Positions 42,366 through 52,672 of a stretch of DNA of 64,000 bases are shown here, in pieces. How positions within the stretch are numbered: the first letter of the stretch is position 1; every line of letters starts with the position of its first letter. The position numbers and the translations under genes are program-made. Origin of the DNA: an uncultured Flavobacteriaceae bacterium (lineage in GTDB: Bacteria; Bacteroidota; Bacteroidia; Flavobacteriales; Flavobacteriaceae); assembly GCA_947497245.1 (NCBI GenBank), contig CANMFO010000002.1, forward strand, positions 930,001 to 994,000, written 5' to 3'. The notes under the pieces were generated by a model that searched no databases, had not been told where the DNA came from, and saw only the letters and a list, made by a program, of their open reading frames with translations.

Positions 42366-42528
42366 GAGACTGTTTTGAAATATGTGATTAGAATTCTTTA
42401 TAGGCTATTTTTGATGCATTATGAGGCAAAATTTTGAAGCATAGCCTTAGTTACGGTTTAAAATTTTAACGAAAATAAGGCGCAAAAAGAGGCATAAAAA
42501 AATAATTGACATATTTCAAAACAGTCTC
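42366..42528. mobile_element. 163-bp MITE with 20-bp perfect terminal inverted repeats
   Basis: GAGACTGTTTTGAAATATGT (42366-42385) is exactly inverted at 42509-42528, and the element is flanked by TTA on both sides (42363-42365 and 42529-42531), a 3-bp target duplication. It has no coding capacity. Ends beginning GAG and a TNA duplication fit IS5-family (IS1031/ISL2-like) elements, so the parent may be such an IS elsewhere in the genome; that is inference. Confidence 0.85.
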
Positions 42529-42683
42529 TTAGTTCCATAAAAGGTCAATTAACAAAACTACTAAAAGAGACCACAAATGGGACATTCAAGGAAAATAATT
42601 TTTACTACGGGAAAACAGACTCATAAATCGGCCGTTTTATGGCACAATACATTACTATCTATTGTAAAGTCAATTTTCATATT

Positions 42684-42709
42684 TGTAGTATTTGATTTGT
42701 TTTACTACA
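42684..42709. promoter_or_regulatory. Inverted repeat upstream of the second padR, probable operator
   Basis: TGTAGTA (42684-42690) and TACTACA (42703-42709) lie 22 bp before the PadR start. The TGTAG half-site is shared with the repeat before the first PadR gene at 21963-22007. Confidence 0.55.
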
Positions 42710-42731
42710 TTTACAATAAACAAATAAAAGA

Positions 42732-43079
42732 ATGAAAGGAACAAATTTAGGAGAGTTTGAGGAATTGATCCTTCTGGTGGCCGGTGTGCTATACCCCGAT
42801 GCCTATGGTCTGTCCATTAGGAAAGAGGTTATGCAGCAATCAGAACGCAGTGTAGCTATCGGAGCCGTACATGCTGCTCTGAGTAGGTTGGAAAATAAAG
42901 GATATTTGAAATCCCATCTTGCCGATGCTACTCACGAAAGAGGTGGACGAAGAAAAAAACTTTTTGTTATTACTTCAGCAGGAAAAAGAGCACTCGAAAA
43001 AAATCGGATCCTTAGGAATGCACTTTGGAATCAAATCCCTGAAATAGCCTGGACAGGTTTGACTTATGGCGGTAAATAA
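42732..43079 (+). CDS. PadR-family transcriptional regulator (second copy)
   Basis: A 115-residue winged-helix PadR protein: KGTNLGEFEELILLVAGVLY, LSIRKEVMQQSERSVAIGAV, HAALSRLENKGYLKSHLADA, RGGRRKKLFVITSAGKRAL. It is clearly paralogous to the regulator at 21559-21900 (shared GEFEE..LL..G and RGGRRK motifs). Its 3' end overlaps the FtsX-type permease gene by 14 bp, implying translational coupling. The inverted repeat at 42684 is a likely self-operator. Local sequence is more AT-rich than the rest of the window, in line with transfer. Confidence 0.92.
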   Translation: MKGTNLGEFEELILLVAGVLYPDAYGLSIRKEVMQQSERSVAIGAVHAALSRLENKGYLKSHLADATHERGGRRKKLFVITSAGKRALEKNRILRNALWNQIPEIAWTGLTYGGK

Positions 43080-45705
43080 AAAATCACCAGATCCCACTCC
43101 TCCAGTTTGGGGGGAACGTTTTCTGAAATGGTTCTGTAAGGACCATTTACTGGAACCCATTCAAGGAGATCTTTATGAGCAGTTCCTGATTGACAGGACA
43201 AGTCATGGCAATCGAATAGCAAACTTTTTGTATTACCGTCATATTATTAATTTTTTAAGACCATTTGCCATTAAAAATATTTCTTCAAATTCAACAACAA
43301 TGTTTAAACTTTTTTATAAAACCTTTGCAAGAAATTTATTAAGAGATAAGCTGCACGCCATCTTAAACATTGTAGGACTCGCTTTGGGATTTACAGCGTT
43401 TCTATATATTGTCACTTATATTTTTCATGAAACAAGTTATGATAGTTTTCATGAAAAGTCCGAAAGAATTTATAGGTGTGTACAGCATATAAAGTTAGGC
43501 GATGAACCGATTTATGGATCACAAGCCGAACCTGTGCTCGCAACCACTGCTAAAAATGAACTAGCGGAGGTAGAAGATGCTGTAAGATTGTATTTACGAA
43601 ATGATGTAACTACAGAATACAAAGACAACAAGTTTACGGAAGAAGAAATCTGGTATGCTGATAGCAACATATTTAGAATATTTGATTTCAATTTGCTGGA
43701 AGGAAATCCTGAAACAGCGTTGTCAAGACCTAATTCAATTTTACTCACTAAAAAGGCGGCCCTTAAATATTTTGGGAATGAAGATGCAATTGGAAAATCC
43801 CTACTATTAAATTTAGATAAGGAACAGTATGTAGTAACCGGTATTTTGGAAGATCTACCCATGAACTCTCATTTGCAATTCGATTTTTTGGCTTCATTTT
43901 CAACGCTTCCAAGAAGCAAAGATCTTGAATGGTCCAATACAAGTACTTACACTTACATACTAGCAAAAGCTAACACAGATTTCGAAAATTTCAGCGAAAA
44001 CTACAATACCTTTTTAACGCAAAAATATATACCCATTATCGAACAAGCTACCGGTATGTCGTTCTCTGATTTTAAAAATCACGGAAGTTTTATTAACTTT
44101 TTTTTACAACCAATAGAAGATATTCATTTAAGCTCGACCCATCCATCAGCATCGAACAACGCTGGAAATATCCGATATTTGATCATCCTGTTTATCACTG
44201 GAATGTTTATCTTGATTATCGCTTGCTTTAATTTTATCAACCTTAGTACTTCTAGGGCTTCATTAAGAGCAAAAGAAATTGGTATTAAAAAAATTATTGG
44301 TTCTACAAGAAGAACAATAATATATCAAATTCTCACAGAGACTTTTTTTAATTGCCTTATTGCGCTATTGATCTCAATTGCATTACTTCTTCTTGTATTA
44401 CCTATGATCAACAATTATTCTGAAACGGTCATCGAGGCGGAATTTCTGCTTAACAAATTTATATTAATCGCTATCTGCACAATGCTAATAACTGTCACCT
44501 TTTTAGCTGGGTGTTACCCGGCATTATACATTACTCGATTTAAGCCAGCACAAATAATCAAGGGAAAGTTTGGAAATTCAGGAAAAAAATCACCTATACG
44601 GGGTGGTTTGGTTGCGTTTCAGTTTACAGTTTTCATCATACTAATTTTCTGTACCATTATTATTAACAAGCAAATATCCCTTTTACAAAATCAGAATCCT
44701 GGATTCAACAAGAACAACGTTCTGGTAATTGAAAAAGCGAACCTATTAGGCACCCACAGAAATAGTTTCAAAAAGGAAATAGCCAAAAACTCGGGAGTAC
44801 TTTCTGCATCCTACTCTTCATCAATACCTTCCCAAAATCATGGTAGTGGCGCTTTTGGAATGAAGGGAAGTGAAAAATGGTTTGCCATGGATCGAATGAA
44901 TGTGGATCATGATTTTCAAAATACACTTAAAACTCAGATGTTGGAGGGGCGTTTTTTTATCGATAACAGTGAATCTGAAATCAGTAATGTGATCATCAAT
45001 GAGGAGGCCGCCAAAATATTGGGATGGCCAGAGATCAACGAAAAACAGATCTATATTATTGATGATGGAAAAAAGCATTATTTCAATGTAGTTGGCATTA
45101 TGAAGAATTTCCACCTAAAATCATTACGTGAAAAATCTGACCCTTTAGTACTGAATTTAGTAAACACCGGTCAATATCTTTCAATTAGACTACGACCTGG
45201 CGAATACAGAACAGTTATTGGGGCAGCAAAAAATCAGTGGGAAAAATTTAAACGTGATGCTCCTTTTGAGTATTTTTTCCTTGATAAGGCTTTTGATGCC
45301 CAATACAAATCTGAAATACGGCTTGGGAAAATTATTGGATTGTTCACAATAATTGCCATCATTATCGCCTGTTTGGGTTTGTTTGGATTAGTATCTTTCA
45401 CTGCTGCCCAAAGACGAAAAGAGATTGGTGTTCGGAAGATAAATGGGGCAACAATATCAGATATTTTAACCATGTTGAATAAAGACTTTGTAAAATGGAT
45501 AGTTATGGCTTTTGGATTTGCAAGCCCAGTGGCATGGTATATTATGAGTAAATGGCTCGAAGATTTTACCTATAAAACAGCATTAAGTTGGTGGACATTC
45601 GTGTTGGCAGGATCAAGCGCATTGGTCATTGCTTTAGTTACCGTAAGCTGGCAATCCTATAAAGCGGCTAGCAAAAATCCGGTTGAAGTATTAAGGTATG
45701 AATAA
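43066..45705 (+). CDS. FtsX/MacB-like ABC permease with prefix domain (second copy)
   Basis: An 879-residue paralog of the permease at 18126-20858. The prefix domain is at residues 1-75 (FLKWFCKDHLLEPIQGDLYE), followed by the first half (FARNLLRDKLHAILNIVGLA; AKEIGIKKIIGSTRRTIIYQ) and the second (TAAQRRKEIGVRKINGATIS), ending VSWQSYKAASKNPVEVLRYE, as FtsX halves usually do. It has the standard eight membrane helices in two sets and two large periplasmic domains. No ATPase gene is adjacent; it may use one from elsewhere. It overlaps its PadR regulator by 14 bp. Marked A/T-ending codon bias sets it apart from the first copy. Confidence 0.92.
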   Translation: MAVNKKSPDPTPPVWGERFLKWFCKDHLLEPIQGDLYEQFLIDRTSHGNRIANFLYYRHIINFLRPFAIKNISSNSTTMFKLFYKTFARNLLRDKLHAILNIVGLALGFTAFLYIVTYIFHETSYDSFHEKSERIYRCVQHIKLGDEPIYGSQAEPVLATTAKNELAEVEDAVRLYLRNDVTTEYKDNKFTEEEIWYADSNIFRIFDFNLLEGNPETALSRPNSILLTKKAALKYFGNEDAIGKSLLLNLDKEQYVVTGILEDLPMNSHLQFDFLASFSTLPRSKDLEWSNTSTYTYILAKANTDFENFSENYNTFLTQKYIPIIEQATGMSFSDFKNHGSFINFFLQPIEDIHLSSTHPSASNNAGNIRYLIILFITGMFILIIACFNFINLSTSRASLRAKEIGIKKIIGSTRRTIIYQILTETFFNCLIALLISIALLLLVLPMINNYSETVIEAEFLLNKFILIAICTMLITVTFLAGCYPALYITRFKPAQIIKGKFGNSGKKSPIRGGLVAFQFTVFIILIFCTIIINKQISLLQNQNPGFNKNNVLVIEKANLLGTHRNSFKKEIAKNSGVLSASYSSSIPSQNHGSGAFGMKGSEKWFAMDRMNVDHDFQNTLKTQMLEGRFFIDNSESEISNVIINEEAAKILGWPEINEKQIYIIDDGKKHYFNVVGIMKNFHLKSLREKSDPLVLNLVNTGQYLSIRLRPGEYRTVIGAAKNQWEKFKRDAPFEYFFLDKAFDAQYKSEIRLGKIIGLFTIIAIIIACLGLFGLVSFTAAQRRKEIGVRKINGATISDILTMLNKDFVKWIVMAFGFASPVAWYIMSKWLEDFTYKTALSWWTFVLAGSSALVIALVTVSWQSYKAASKNPVEVLRYE

Positions 45706-45988
45706 GAGGCATCTATTGCACTTTCTCTTAATACCTAGTTCTCTAAAACCAACCTTTTAAGGTACTCTATTGATGTTTCTTTCATTCATGCTTTTAACTG
45801 CCTCTTTACGAAACTTCATTAGACGATATGCAGCGTTCCCTGTTTTTGGGAAATACTACATTTATAATTCTTGAAGTATCAATTAATTTCTGGAAGTGAT
45901 AAAAAAATAAATTCAATAAAAGTTCAAACCTCTAAAGCACTGAAAACAAGTAATATATCTCTAAAATTAAATATTTAGGTAAAAGCAA

Positions 45989-46056
45989 AAAGCTCTCTAA
46001 ATATTTGATTTAAAGAGCTTTATAAAAAGTGTGACCTCGGCAGGATTCAAACCTGT
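45989..46056. repeat. Hairpin plus 25-nt tRNA-Arg 3'-end copy
   Basis: AAAGCTCT (45989-45996) pairs with AGAGCTTT (46014-46021). Then TGACCTCGGCAGGATTCAAA plus CCTGT (46032-46056) matches 24 of 25 nt of the tRNA-Arg end at 51713-51737. Otherwise 45706-46157 is AT-rich and shows no gene. Confidence 0.8.
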
Positions 46057-46157
46057 CTTGTAAGTGTCAATATTTTCAAGGATCTTAGAATGCCAAAATT
46101 TATGAGGTAGCTAAATAGCTGTCTTTTTCATTGAATCAGATTGTTATAAAATGGATT

Positions 46158-46376
46158 TCAATCAAGTATAAAGGTATAATAAATACCTACAAAATGCTTA
46201 GAGTTCTTTAACTCATCTAAATATGTTTCAAAATCTTCGAGCGTATTGTGTGCCAAAGAACTTGGGTATTCATAATTCCAAATTTTTAAAATTTCTTCTT
46301 TTTGGAAAGCACTTAGTTCATTTGTTTTTTCAATGACCCTTGCTATAAGTAAAAATAGAATTATAAATATAATCAT
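46158..46376 (-). pseudogene. Remnant of a GNAT-type acetyltransferase N-terminus
   Basis: A 72-residue frame with KTNELSAFQKEEILKIWNYE, then YPSSLAHNTLEDFETYLDEL and KNSKHFVGIYY. This matches the first third of flavobacterial GNAT acetyltransferases ('KE.IL.LWN.EYP..L...TLE.FE.YL..L....H'). The acetyl-CoA-binding core is missing, and the N-terminus has a hydrophobic stretch not expected for the family. It lies near the left end of block D, which suggests leftover cargo. Confidence 0.5.
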
Positions 46377-46565
46377 TGTCCTAGTTAATGTGATAGTTGT
46401 GTTTCAGCGATTTAGGTTATAAGGCACTATTTATACTTATGGACTGATTATACCATTCATAGAACTTAATACACCATCTTAACGGAATGGCTCCCAGTAC
46501 ATTTGTGATGTGATTGTTCAACAATATTGATTGAACACATATTAACTACTAAATGTATCATTCTT

Positions 46566-47690
46566 ATGGGGTCAAAAAACTTTTCTCGCCGAAATTTCAT
46601 TCAAAAAGGGACACTGGCGACTATTGCTGCTACCACATTATCCGGTAGTAGTTTTGGTCAGTCGTCGGATATAAAAGAATTGAATACCAATAAAAATACA
46701 AGATTCAATTATCCATCCAAAGCGGCCAAAAAGCTAACTAAGCTTTTGAATATTGAATTTCCTATAATTCAGGCACCAACGGCAGGAGTTATCAGCAGCT
46801 CATTTACTGCGGCAGTTTCTAATAATGGAGGTCTAGGTGCATTGCCATTGAGTTGGTCAGAACCAGATTTTGCAATTAAACAAATTGAAGCTGTCACAGA
46901 CAAAACTAAAAACTCCTACTTCGCAAATTTCGTTTTGAATTTTGAACCTAAAGCATTTGACAATGCCATAAAATACGGAGTCCCTATTATCCAATTTTCT
47001 TGGGGTATGCCAACAAAGGAAATGGTCGCTAAAATGAAAGTCGCAAAAGTAGTATTAGGAATTCAAGTGACTAGCGAAGCAAGTGCAAAAGCGGCTTTAG
47101 ATTTAGGTGCTGATTATTTGGTTTGTCAAGGTACAGAAGCAGGAGGTCATGTACATGCATCAAGACCATTAGCAGAAGCATTAGAACGTGTTTTAAAAGT
47201 TGCTGGAGATATTCCTGTAGTTGCTTCGGGCGGTATAGCTACAGGACATAAAATGCGGGAATATATGCAAATGGGAGCAGCTGGTGTTGTTATGGGGTCA
47301 AGATTTGTTGCCACCGTAGAAAGCCAAGGACATGAAGTTTATAAAAAATCTTTGGTAAGTGCCAAAGCAGAAGACACTGTACTTACAACTTGTATGGATA
47401 AAGGTTTTGGAAATACAACCCACCGTATTTTAAGAAACTCAACCTTTGAAATGTGGGAGTCTGCAGGTTGTCCTGCAATAGGAAACAGACCTGGGGAAAA
47501 AGATATCATAGTTAAAGTTAGGGAAGATTATGAAGTGGAACGCTACAGTATCAATTCTCCAGGAAGGCAATATGCTGGAGATATAAAAGCGATGGCGAAC
47601 TATGCTGGTAAAAGTGTTAGCGACATACATGATATTCCAACAGTAGCAGAATTGATAAAGCGCATTTGGAGCGAATTCAATCAACAATAG
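46566..47690 (+). CDS. Nitronate-monooxygenase-family protein with Tat-like signal, copy 1
   Basis: A 374-residue FMN-dependent TIM barrel of the nitronate monooxygenase (2-nitropropane dioxygenase) family. Motifs: LLNIEFPIIQAPTAGVIS at the N-terminus, VCQGTEAGGHVHASRPLAEA with the GTEAGGH flavin/catalytic segment, and VVASGGIATGHKMREYMQMG for phosphate binding. It starts with a twin-arginine-like sequence, SRRNFIQKGTLATIAATTLS, so export by Tat is plausible although family members are usually cytosolic. The ATG at 46566 is chosen over 46527 because it gives this signal and matches the paralog. A second copy follows 32 bp later. Confidence 0.85.
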   Translation: MGSKNFSRRNFIQKGTLATIAATTLSGSSFGQSSDIKELNTNKNTRFNYPSKAAKKLTKLLNIEFPIIQAPTAGVISSSFTAAVSNNGGLGALPLSWSEPDFAIKQIEAVTDKTKNSYFANFVLNFEPKAFDNAIKYGVPIIQFSWGMPTKEMVAKMKVAKVVLGIQVTSEASAKAALDLGADYLVCQGTEAGGHVHASRPLAEALERVLKVAGDIPVVASGGIATGHKMREYMQMGAAGVVMGSRFVATVESQGHEVYKKSLVSAKAEDTVLTTCMDKGFGNTTHRILRNSTFEMWESAGCPAIGNRPGEKDIIVKVREDYEVERYSINSPGRQYAGDIKAMANYAGKSVSDIHDIPTVAELIKRIWSEFNQQ

Positions 47691-47722
47691 AAGTCTAATT
47701 AGTAATCTAAAAACACAAAAAA

Positions 47723-48853
47723 ATGTCAAACAATGGATTTTCTAGACGCAATTTTATTCAAAAAGGAGCACTCGCGGGTATTGCCGCTTCGAGCATGGTT
47801 GGTAGCAATTTTGGTCAATCATCGGTTATGTCAAAAGCAGCAGATAAAGAACACTCAAAATTCAATTACCCATCACTTGCGACGAAAAAATTAACCAAGT
47901 TGCTAAATATTAAATACCCAATTATACAAGCTCCCACGGCAGGTGCTGTTACTACAGCATTGGTATCCGAAGTAACAAAATCTGGCGCTTTAGGCGGATT
48001 GCCTCTTACATGGACCACTCCTCAAGATTCGCATAAAAGAATTAAAGATGTTCAAGAAATTACGAATGGCTCATTCTATGCAAATTTTGTATTGAATTTT
48101 GAACCTAAAGCTTTGGACAGTGCAATAAAATCCGGAATAAGAATCATACAATTTTCATGGGGTATACCATCCAAACAAATCATACAAAAAATTAAGAGTG
48201 CCAATATTATTTTGGGCATACAAGTGACTAGTGAAGATAGTGCAACATCTGCCATCAATGCGGGAGCAGATTATCTTGTTTGTCAAGGAACCGAAGCTGG
48301 CGGTCATGTACATGCTTCAAGACCACTGCATGAAGCTTTGGAAGAAGTACTGGCTGTGGCGGATAACATTCCAGTAGTAGCATCGGGAGGAATTGCGACA
48401 GGTGAAGACATCTATAAATATTTGTCACTTGGAGCTGCAGGCGTTGTCATGGGATCACGATTTGTAGCCACTCAGGAAAGTGGTGCACACCCAAAATATA
48501 AAGAAGCTTTACTTAATTCAGTAGCTAAAGACACTGTTTTCACAGTGTGTTTAAATAAAGGGTGGAGTAATGCAACACATCGAATTATACGAAATAAAAC
48601 ATTTAAAACATGGGAAGCAGCCGGTTGTCCTCAAGAAGGAAACAGGCCTAATGAAGGTGAAGTGTTGGCAACATATAAAAATAGTGGAGTAACTGTTAAA
48701 AGATATGAAGGAAACGTCCCAAATACAGATATGGAAGGTAAGGTCGAGGAACTTGGCATGTATGCCGGTAAAGGGGTGGGGCATATAAACGATATTCCAA
48801 AAGTAACAGAATTAGTAGAACGAATTTGGAAAGAATTCCAAGGTAAACAATAA
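47723..48853 (+). CDS. Nitronate-monooxygenase-family protein with Tat-like signal, copy 2
   Basis: A 376-residue paralog of the preceding gene with the same plan: Tat-like SRRNFIQKGALAGIAASSMV, the N-terminal FMN site KYPIIQAPTAGAVTTALVSE, CQGTEAGGHVHASRPLHEAL, VVASGGIATGEDIYKYLSLG and GVVMGSRFVATQESGAHPKY. The catalytic His of the GTEAGGH segment is kept. The two copies differ mainly in the substrate-lid part after residue 250 and in the N-terminal barrel strands. Tandem duplication inside the AT-rich block D is the simplest origin. Confidence 0.85.
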   Translation: MSNNGFSRRNFIQKGALAGIAASSMVGSNFGQSSVMSKAADKEHSKFNYPSLATKKLTKLLNIKYPIIQAPTAGAVTTALVSEVTKSGALGGLPLTWTTPQDSHKRIKDVQEITNGSFYANFVLNFEPKALDSAIKSGIRIIQFSWGIPSKQIIQKIKSANIILGIQVTSEDSATSAINAGADYLVCQGTEAGGHVHASRPLHEALEEVLAVADNIPVVASGGIATGEDIYKYLSLGAAGVVMGSRFVATQESGAHPKYKEALLNSVAKDTVFTVCLNKGWSNATHRIIRNKTFKTWEAAGCPQEGNRPNEGEVLATYKNSGVTVKRYEGNVPNTDMEGKVEELGMYAGKGVGHINDIPKVTELVERIWKEFQGKQ

Positions 48854-48869
48854 TTAAAAACAAGAAATA

Positions 48870-49430
48870 ATGAACACGGTAAACACAACATTAAACGGCT
48901 TTGATTTAGAAGCCATAGAGAACACAGTAACAGCATTAAAAGGGAATCCTAAAATTGCTGAATTCAAATTCAAAGCAACAAACAAATGGGAATCTGGCCC
49001 AAGAAACACAAGTCAAATACAAGGGTTTTATGGAGCTTGTCAAGAAGATAGAACAAGGGAAGCACCTTTTGTATGTAGTACAGATATGCCAACCGTTCTA
49101 AACGGCACAGATGTAGCACCAAGTCCGCCAGAGTTCTTGTTACACACGTTAGCAAGCTGTATTACAACATCAATGATGCTATTAGCATCTGCAAACGGTA
49201 TAGGAATAGATGAGGTTACAGTAAAAGTTGAAGGTGATTTAAATCTTAATGGGTTTTTAGGTCTTGATTCTTGTATCCTTAAAGAGTATGAACAAATAAA
49301 GGTATCAATTGATGTAGGTGGTGATTTGAGCTTTGTAAAAAGAATGAAGTTATTAGAGTTAGCTAAAAAATCACCTATCTATAATACGATACTAAACCCA
49401 GTACCAGTAAAAATAGCCTTATCAGCATAA
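48870..49430 (+). CDS. OsmC-family protein
   Basis: A 186-residue OsmC/Ohr-family protein. Motifs include the first Cys region (GFYGACQEDRTREAPFVCST) and the helix FLLHTLASCITTSMMLLASA with the second Cys, then VTVKVEGDLNLNGFLGLD and the closing helix LLELAKKSPIYNTILNPVPV. Family members with both cysteines reduce organic hydroperoxides. The gene is 16 bp after the second nitronate-monooxygenase gene and 28 bp before the MetY-like gene, so it is likely part of one AT-rich operon linked to redox or sulfur metabolism. Confidence 0.85.
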   Translation: MNTVNTTLNGFDLEAIENTVTALKGNPKIAEFKFKATNKWESGPRNTSQIQGFYGACQEDRTREAPFVCSTDMPTVLNGTDVAPSPPEFLLHTLASCITTSMMLLASANGIGIDEVTVKVEGDLNLNGFLGLDSCILKEYEQIKVSIDVGGDLSFVKRMKLLELAKKSPIYNTILNPVPVKIALSA

Positions 49431-49446
49431 ATTAATAACTACATGA

Positions 49447-50768
<1,322 letters not shown>

Positions 50769-50769
<1 letters not shown>

Positions 50770-50951
50770 TGGGTGGTGGTTTAAAAAATGTCTTGGTAGG
50801 TGCCAAAATCAATCAAGACATTCCTTTCGAACATGATATTTCATGGCCGAAGGACTACAGGTCCTATCATGGGTTCACCATTGGGGCATTCACGTTTTGC
50901 GTAGGGCTGTTTATGTTGGTCTGGGACCTAGTAACAATATTGACAGCATAA
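50769..50951 (+). CDS. Short membrane-protein frame, possible fragment
   Basis: A 60-residue frame overlapping the last base of metY. It has a C-terminal hydrophobic helix (FTIGAFTFCVGLFMLVWDLV). Its stop TAA overlaps the ATG of the next small gene (TAATG), a typical coupling arrangement. The N-terminus is not family-like, and it may be the 3' end of a truncated gene. Codons here are more GC-rich than in metY, so a junction lies nearby. Confidence 0.35.
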
Positions 50952-51172
50952 TGGACCTGTACGAATTCCAAAACCTTAAAACAGAAGACCAATGGGACGA
51001 ACTTTGGGAGAAAGGAAAATATGCGGGCAGTTTTACCTCGGAAGACTTGGCCATAGAACTATATACTGTTTATGGCTTTTATGTAGAGGTAGAATTCGAT
51101 ACCCGAAATGGCTCGACCTTGGGAATCAATGCATTCGAGGACGGGCCGAGACTGGAGAAGTACGCCGATTGA
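50951..51172 (+). CDS. Conserved small protein of Bacteroidota, unknown function
   Basis: A 73-residue protein: MDLYEFQNLKTEDQWDELWE, KGKYAGSFTSEDLAIELYTV, YGFYVEVEFDTRNGSTLGIN, ending LEKYAD. The pattern 'DQWD.LWE.G.F.GSF....LY...FYVEV' recurs in short uncharacterised Bacteroidota proteins. It is coupled to the preceding frame and lies at the right end of block D. No function is known to me. Confidence 0.65.
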   Translation: MDLYEFQNLKTEDQWDELWEKGKYAGSFTSEDLAIELYTVYGFYVEVEFDTRNGSTLGINAFEDGPRLEKYAD

Positions 51173-51346
51173 CACCGCAATTGATTTCCAAACCTGCCAA
51201 TGAAAAAAGTTAAATATGACCAATACTACCAAAACAGCCGTGAAGATAATTGGATTTATCGCCTATAAAACCTTCGGAAATAGGAATCGATGAATTGTGG
51301 TTTGAAAAATTAAAAGATTTGACACAATTTTGGCACAAAAAATGCG

Positions 51347-51700
51347 AAACCCCCAGTAAACACTGAGGGTTTTGTGACCTCGACAGGATTACCTTCGGTT
51401 TTCCCGTGAATTCCCCTTTGCAAATAGAAAGCCTTATGGCTTCGCCAAACCTTTTATTTTATTGCAAGATTGGAAAGCATTAGCTTTCCATCTTTCCATA
51501 AAACAAAAAAAACCATTACTTGCGTAATGGACTTTCTGCTTGTAGTGACCTCGACAGGATTTTCAGGGAACATCCTGAGTAAACTCTCTTCGATAAATAA
51601 GAAACTTTGCAGCTTGCGCTGCTTGTTCTTCATTTTATTCCAAGGCTTCAAACTGCGTTTGGCTTTTCATAAAATAAAGAACCACGCCATTGGCGTGGTT
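51347..51700. repeat. Two extra tRNA-Arg 3'-end copies with hairpins, left of the intact tRNA
   Basis: TGACCTCGACAGGATT occurs at 51375-51390 and 51546-51561, identical to the end of the intact tRNA-Arg at 51713. Each is preceded by a different hairpin: AAACCCCCAGT/ACTGAGGGTTT (51347-51372) and CCATTAC/GTAATGG (51513-51530). A third hairpin, ACCACGCCA/TGGCGTGGT (51681-51699), precedes the intact tRNA end. Spacers of about 155 bp between copies resemble each other (TTTTATTTTATTGCAAGATT; CATTTTATTCCAAGGCTTC). Read on the minus strand these hairpins lie after the tRNA, where its terminator belongs. Confidence 0.8.
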
Positions 51701-51712
51701 TCTTGCTTAATG

Positions 51713-51786
51713 TGACCTCGACAGGATTCAAACCTGTAACCTTCTGAGCCGTAATCAGATGCGCTATTCAGTTGCGCCACGAGGCC
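51713..51786 (-). tRNA. tRNA-Arg(ACG)
   Basis: On the minus strand the cloverleaf begins GGCCTCGTGGCGCAACTGAA. Acceptor stem GGCCTCG pairs with CGAGGTC (one G-U), the anticodon stem is TCTGA/TCAGA with loop TTACGGC giving anticodon ACG, and the T-arm is ACAGG-TTTGAAT-CCTGT. The discriminator is A, and CCA is not encoded. Partial copies of its 3' end lie at 51546, 51375, 46032, 42102 and 37050, all in the same orientation. Confidence 0.95.
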
Positions 51787-51916
51787 GATTTAATGATCGG
51801 CGATGCCCGTAGCCGTCTACAGACCCCGCCCTGGTAAGTAAATGCCGTAGCCTTTACAAAGGACGGCAAAGATATTTCTTTTTACATTTACGGGCAAACT
51901 AAGAGCGACCTAAATA

Positions 51917-52429
51917 ATGGAATTTAAAAACTACATTCGGGACATTCCGGATTTTCCCGAGCCGGGCATCCTTTTTAAGGACATCACACCTTTGCTCCAG
52001 GATAAAAAAGCTTTTAATGAAGCTGCAAATGCCCTATTGCAGATGGTGGGGGATCGACGGATAGACAAAGTAGTGGGCATGGAAAGCAGGGGTTTTTTTT
52101 TCGGCCCGGTGATGGCGACGCGGCTCCATGCCGGTTTTGTACCGGTGAGGAAGGCAGGAAAGCTCCCCGCGGCCAAAATATCCCGGTCCTATAATTTGGA
52201 ATATGGCTCCGATGCCCTTGAAATGCACGAGGATAGCATTCTGGCGGGAGAAAGGGTGCTGATCCATGACGACGTACTGGCTACAGGGGGCACCGCAAAT
52301 GCCGTATGCCACTTGGTGGAAAGCTTGGGAGGGGAGGTGGTACAATGTAATTTTTTGATCGAGCTCGACTTTTTGGGAGGGAAGGACAAATTGAACGGAT
52401 ATGAGCTAAAATCGCTCTTGCATTATTAG
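51917..52429 (+). CDS. apt: Adenine phosphoribosyltransferase
   Basis: A 170-residue enzyme that makes AMP from adenine and PRPP in purine salvage. It starts MEFKNYIRDIPDFPEPGILF and DITPLLQDKKAFNEA, with GMESRGFFFGPVMATRLHAG for adenine binding, RKAGKLPAAKISRSYNLEYG with the flexible-loop Tyr/Glu, and the PRPP motif VLIHDDVLATGGTANAVCHL. The length is normal. The gene follows the tRNA-Arg by about 130 bp and appears to be the first core gene right of the island region. A small conserved protein gene on the other strand overlaps its last bases. Confidence 0.95.
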   Translation: MEFKNYIRDIPDFPEPGILFKDITPLLQDKKAFNEAANALLQMVGDRRIDKVVGMESRGFFFGPVMATRLHAGFVPVRKAGKLPAAKISRSYNLEYGSDALEMHEDSILAGERVLIHDDVLATGGTANAVCHLVESLGGEVVQCNFLIELDFLGGKDKLNGYELKSLLHY

Positions 52430-52578
52430 CCCAACGCATTGGTAGTGACATAGTAGCGCCATCCAATAATGGCCAGTTGCAATTTGGAGGCCCTTGACAG
52501 GTCCAAACGCTTTTTCGAGTAGGAGGGAAGGAGTACCTTGTTGACTTTCGCCAAAAAACCAAAAAGCCCTTTTTTCAT
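52426..52578 (-). CDS. Small conserved flavobacterial protein (about 50 residues)
   Basis: A 50-residue basic protein: KKGLFGFLAKVNKVLLPSYS, KKRLDLSRASKLQLAIIGWR, ending YYVTTNALG. Very similar short proteins occur in many Flavobacteriaceae and are sometimes labelled SsrA-binding protein, though the sequence is far too short for SmpB. It starts with ATG at 52578 or 52581 and its stop overlaps the apt stop tail to tail. Strong family-like conservation, as I recall it, argues it is a real gene; the function is unknown. Confidence 0.6.
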   Translation of the reverse strand: MKKGLFGFLAKVNKVLLPSYSKKRLDLSRASKLQLAIIGWRYYVTTNALG

Positions 52579-52622
52579 CATCTTGTTTTTACAAATATAA
52601 TTACTTATCCCTAAGAAAGAAT

Positions 52623-52644
52623 AAGACCGTCCTCGGACGGTCTT
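52623..52644. terminator. Strong bidirectional hairpin
   Basis: AAGACCGTCC and GGACGGTCTT form a perfect 10-bp stem with a 2-base loop, followed by TTTTG on the plus side and an A-rich run on the other. It could terminate the minus-strand microORF at 52673-52735. Confidence 0.75.
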
Positions 52645-52672
52645 TTGTATATATAGGCCTATATAGCTCCGC

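Noticed and set aside
51454-51715. Short frames across the tRNA-Arg repeat cluster (e.g. MKPWNKMKNKQRKLQSFLFI)
   Set aside because: They are made of repeated hairpin and tRNA flank sequence, with no start signal or family features.
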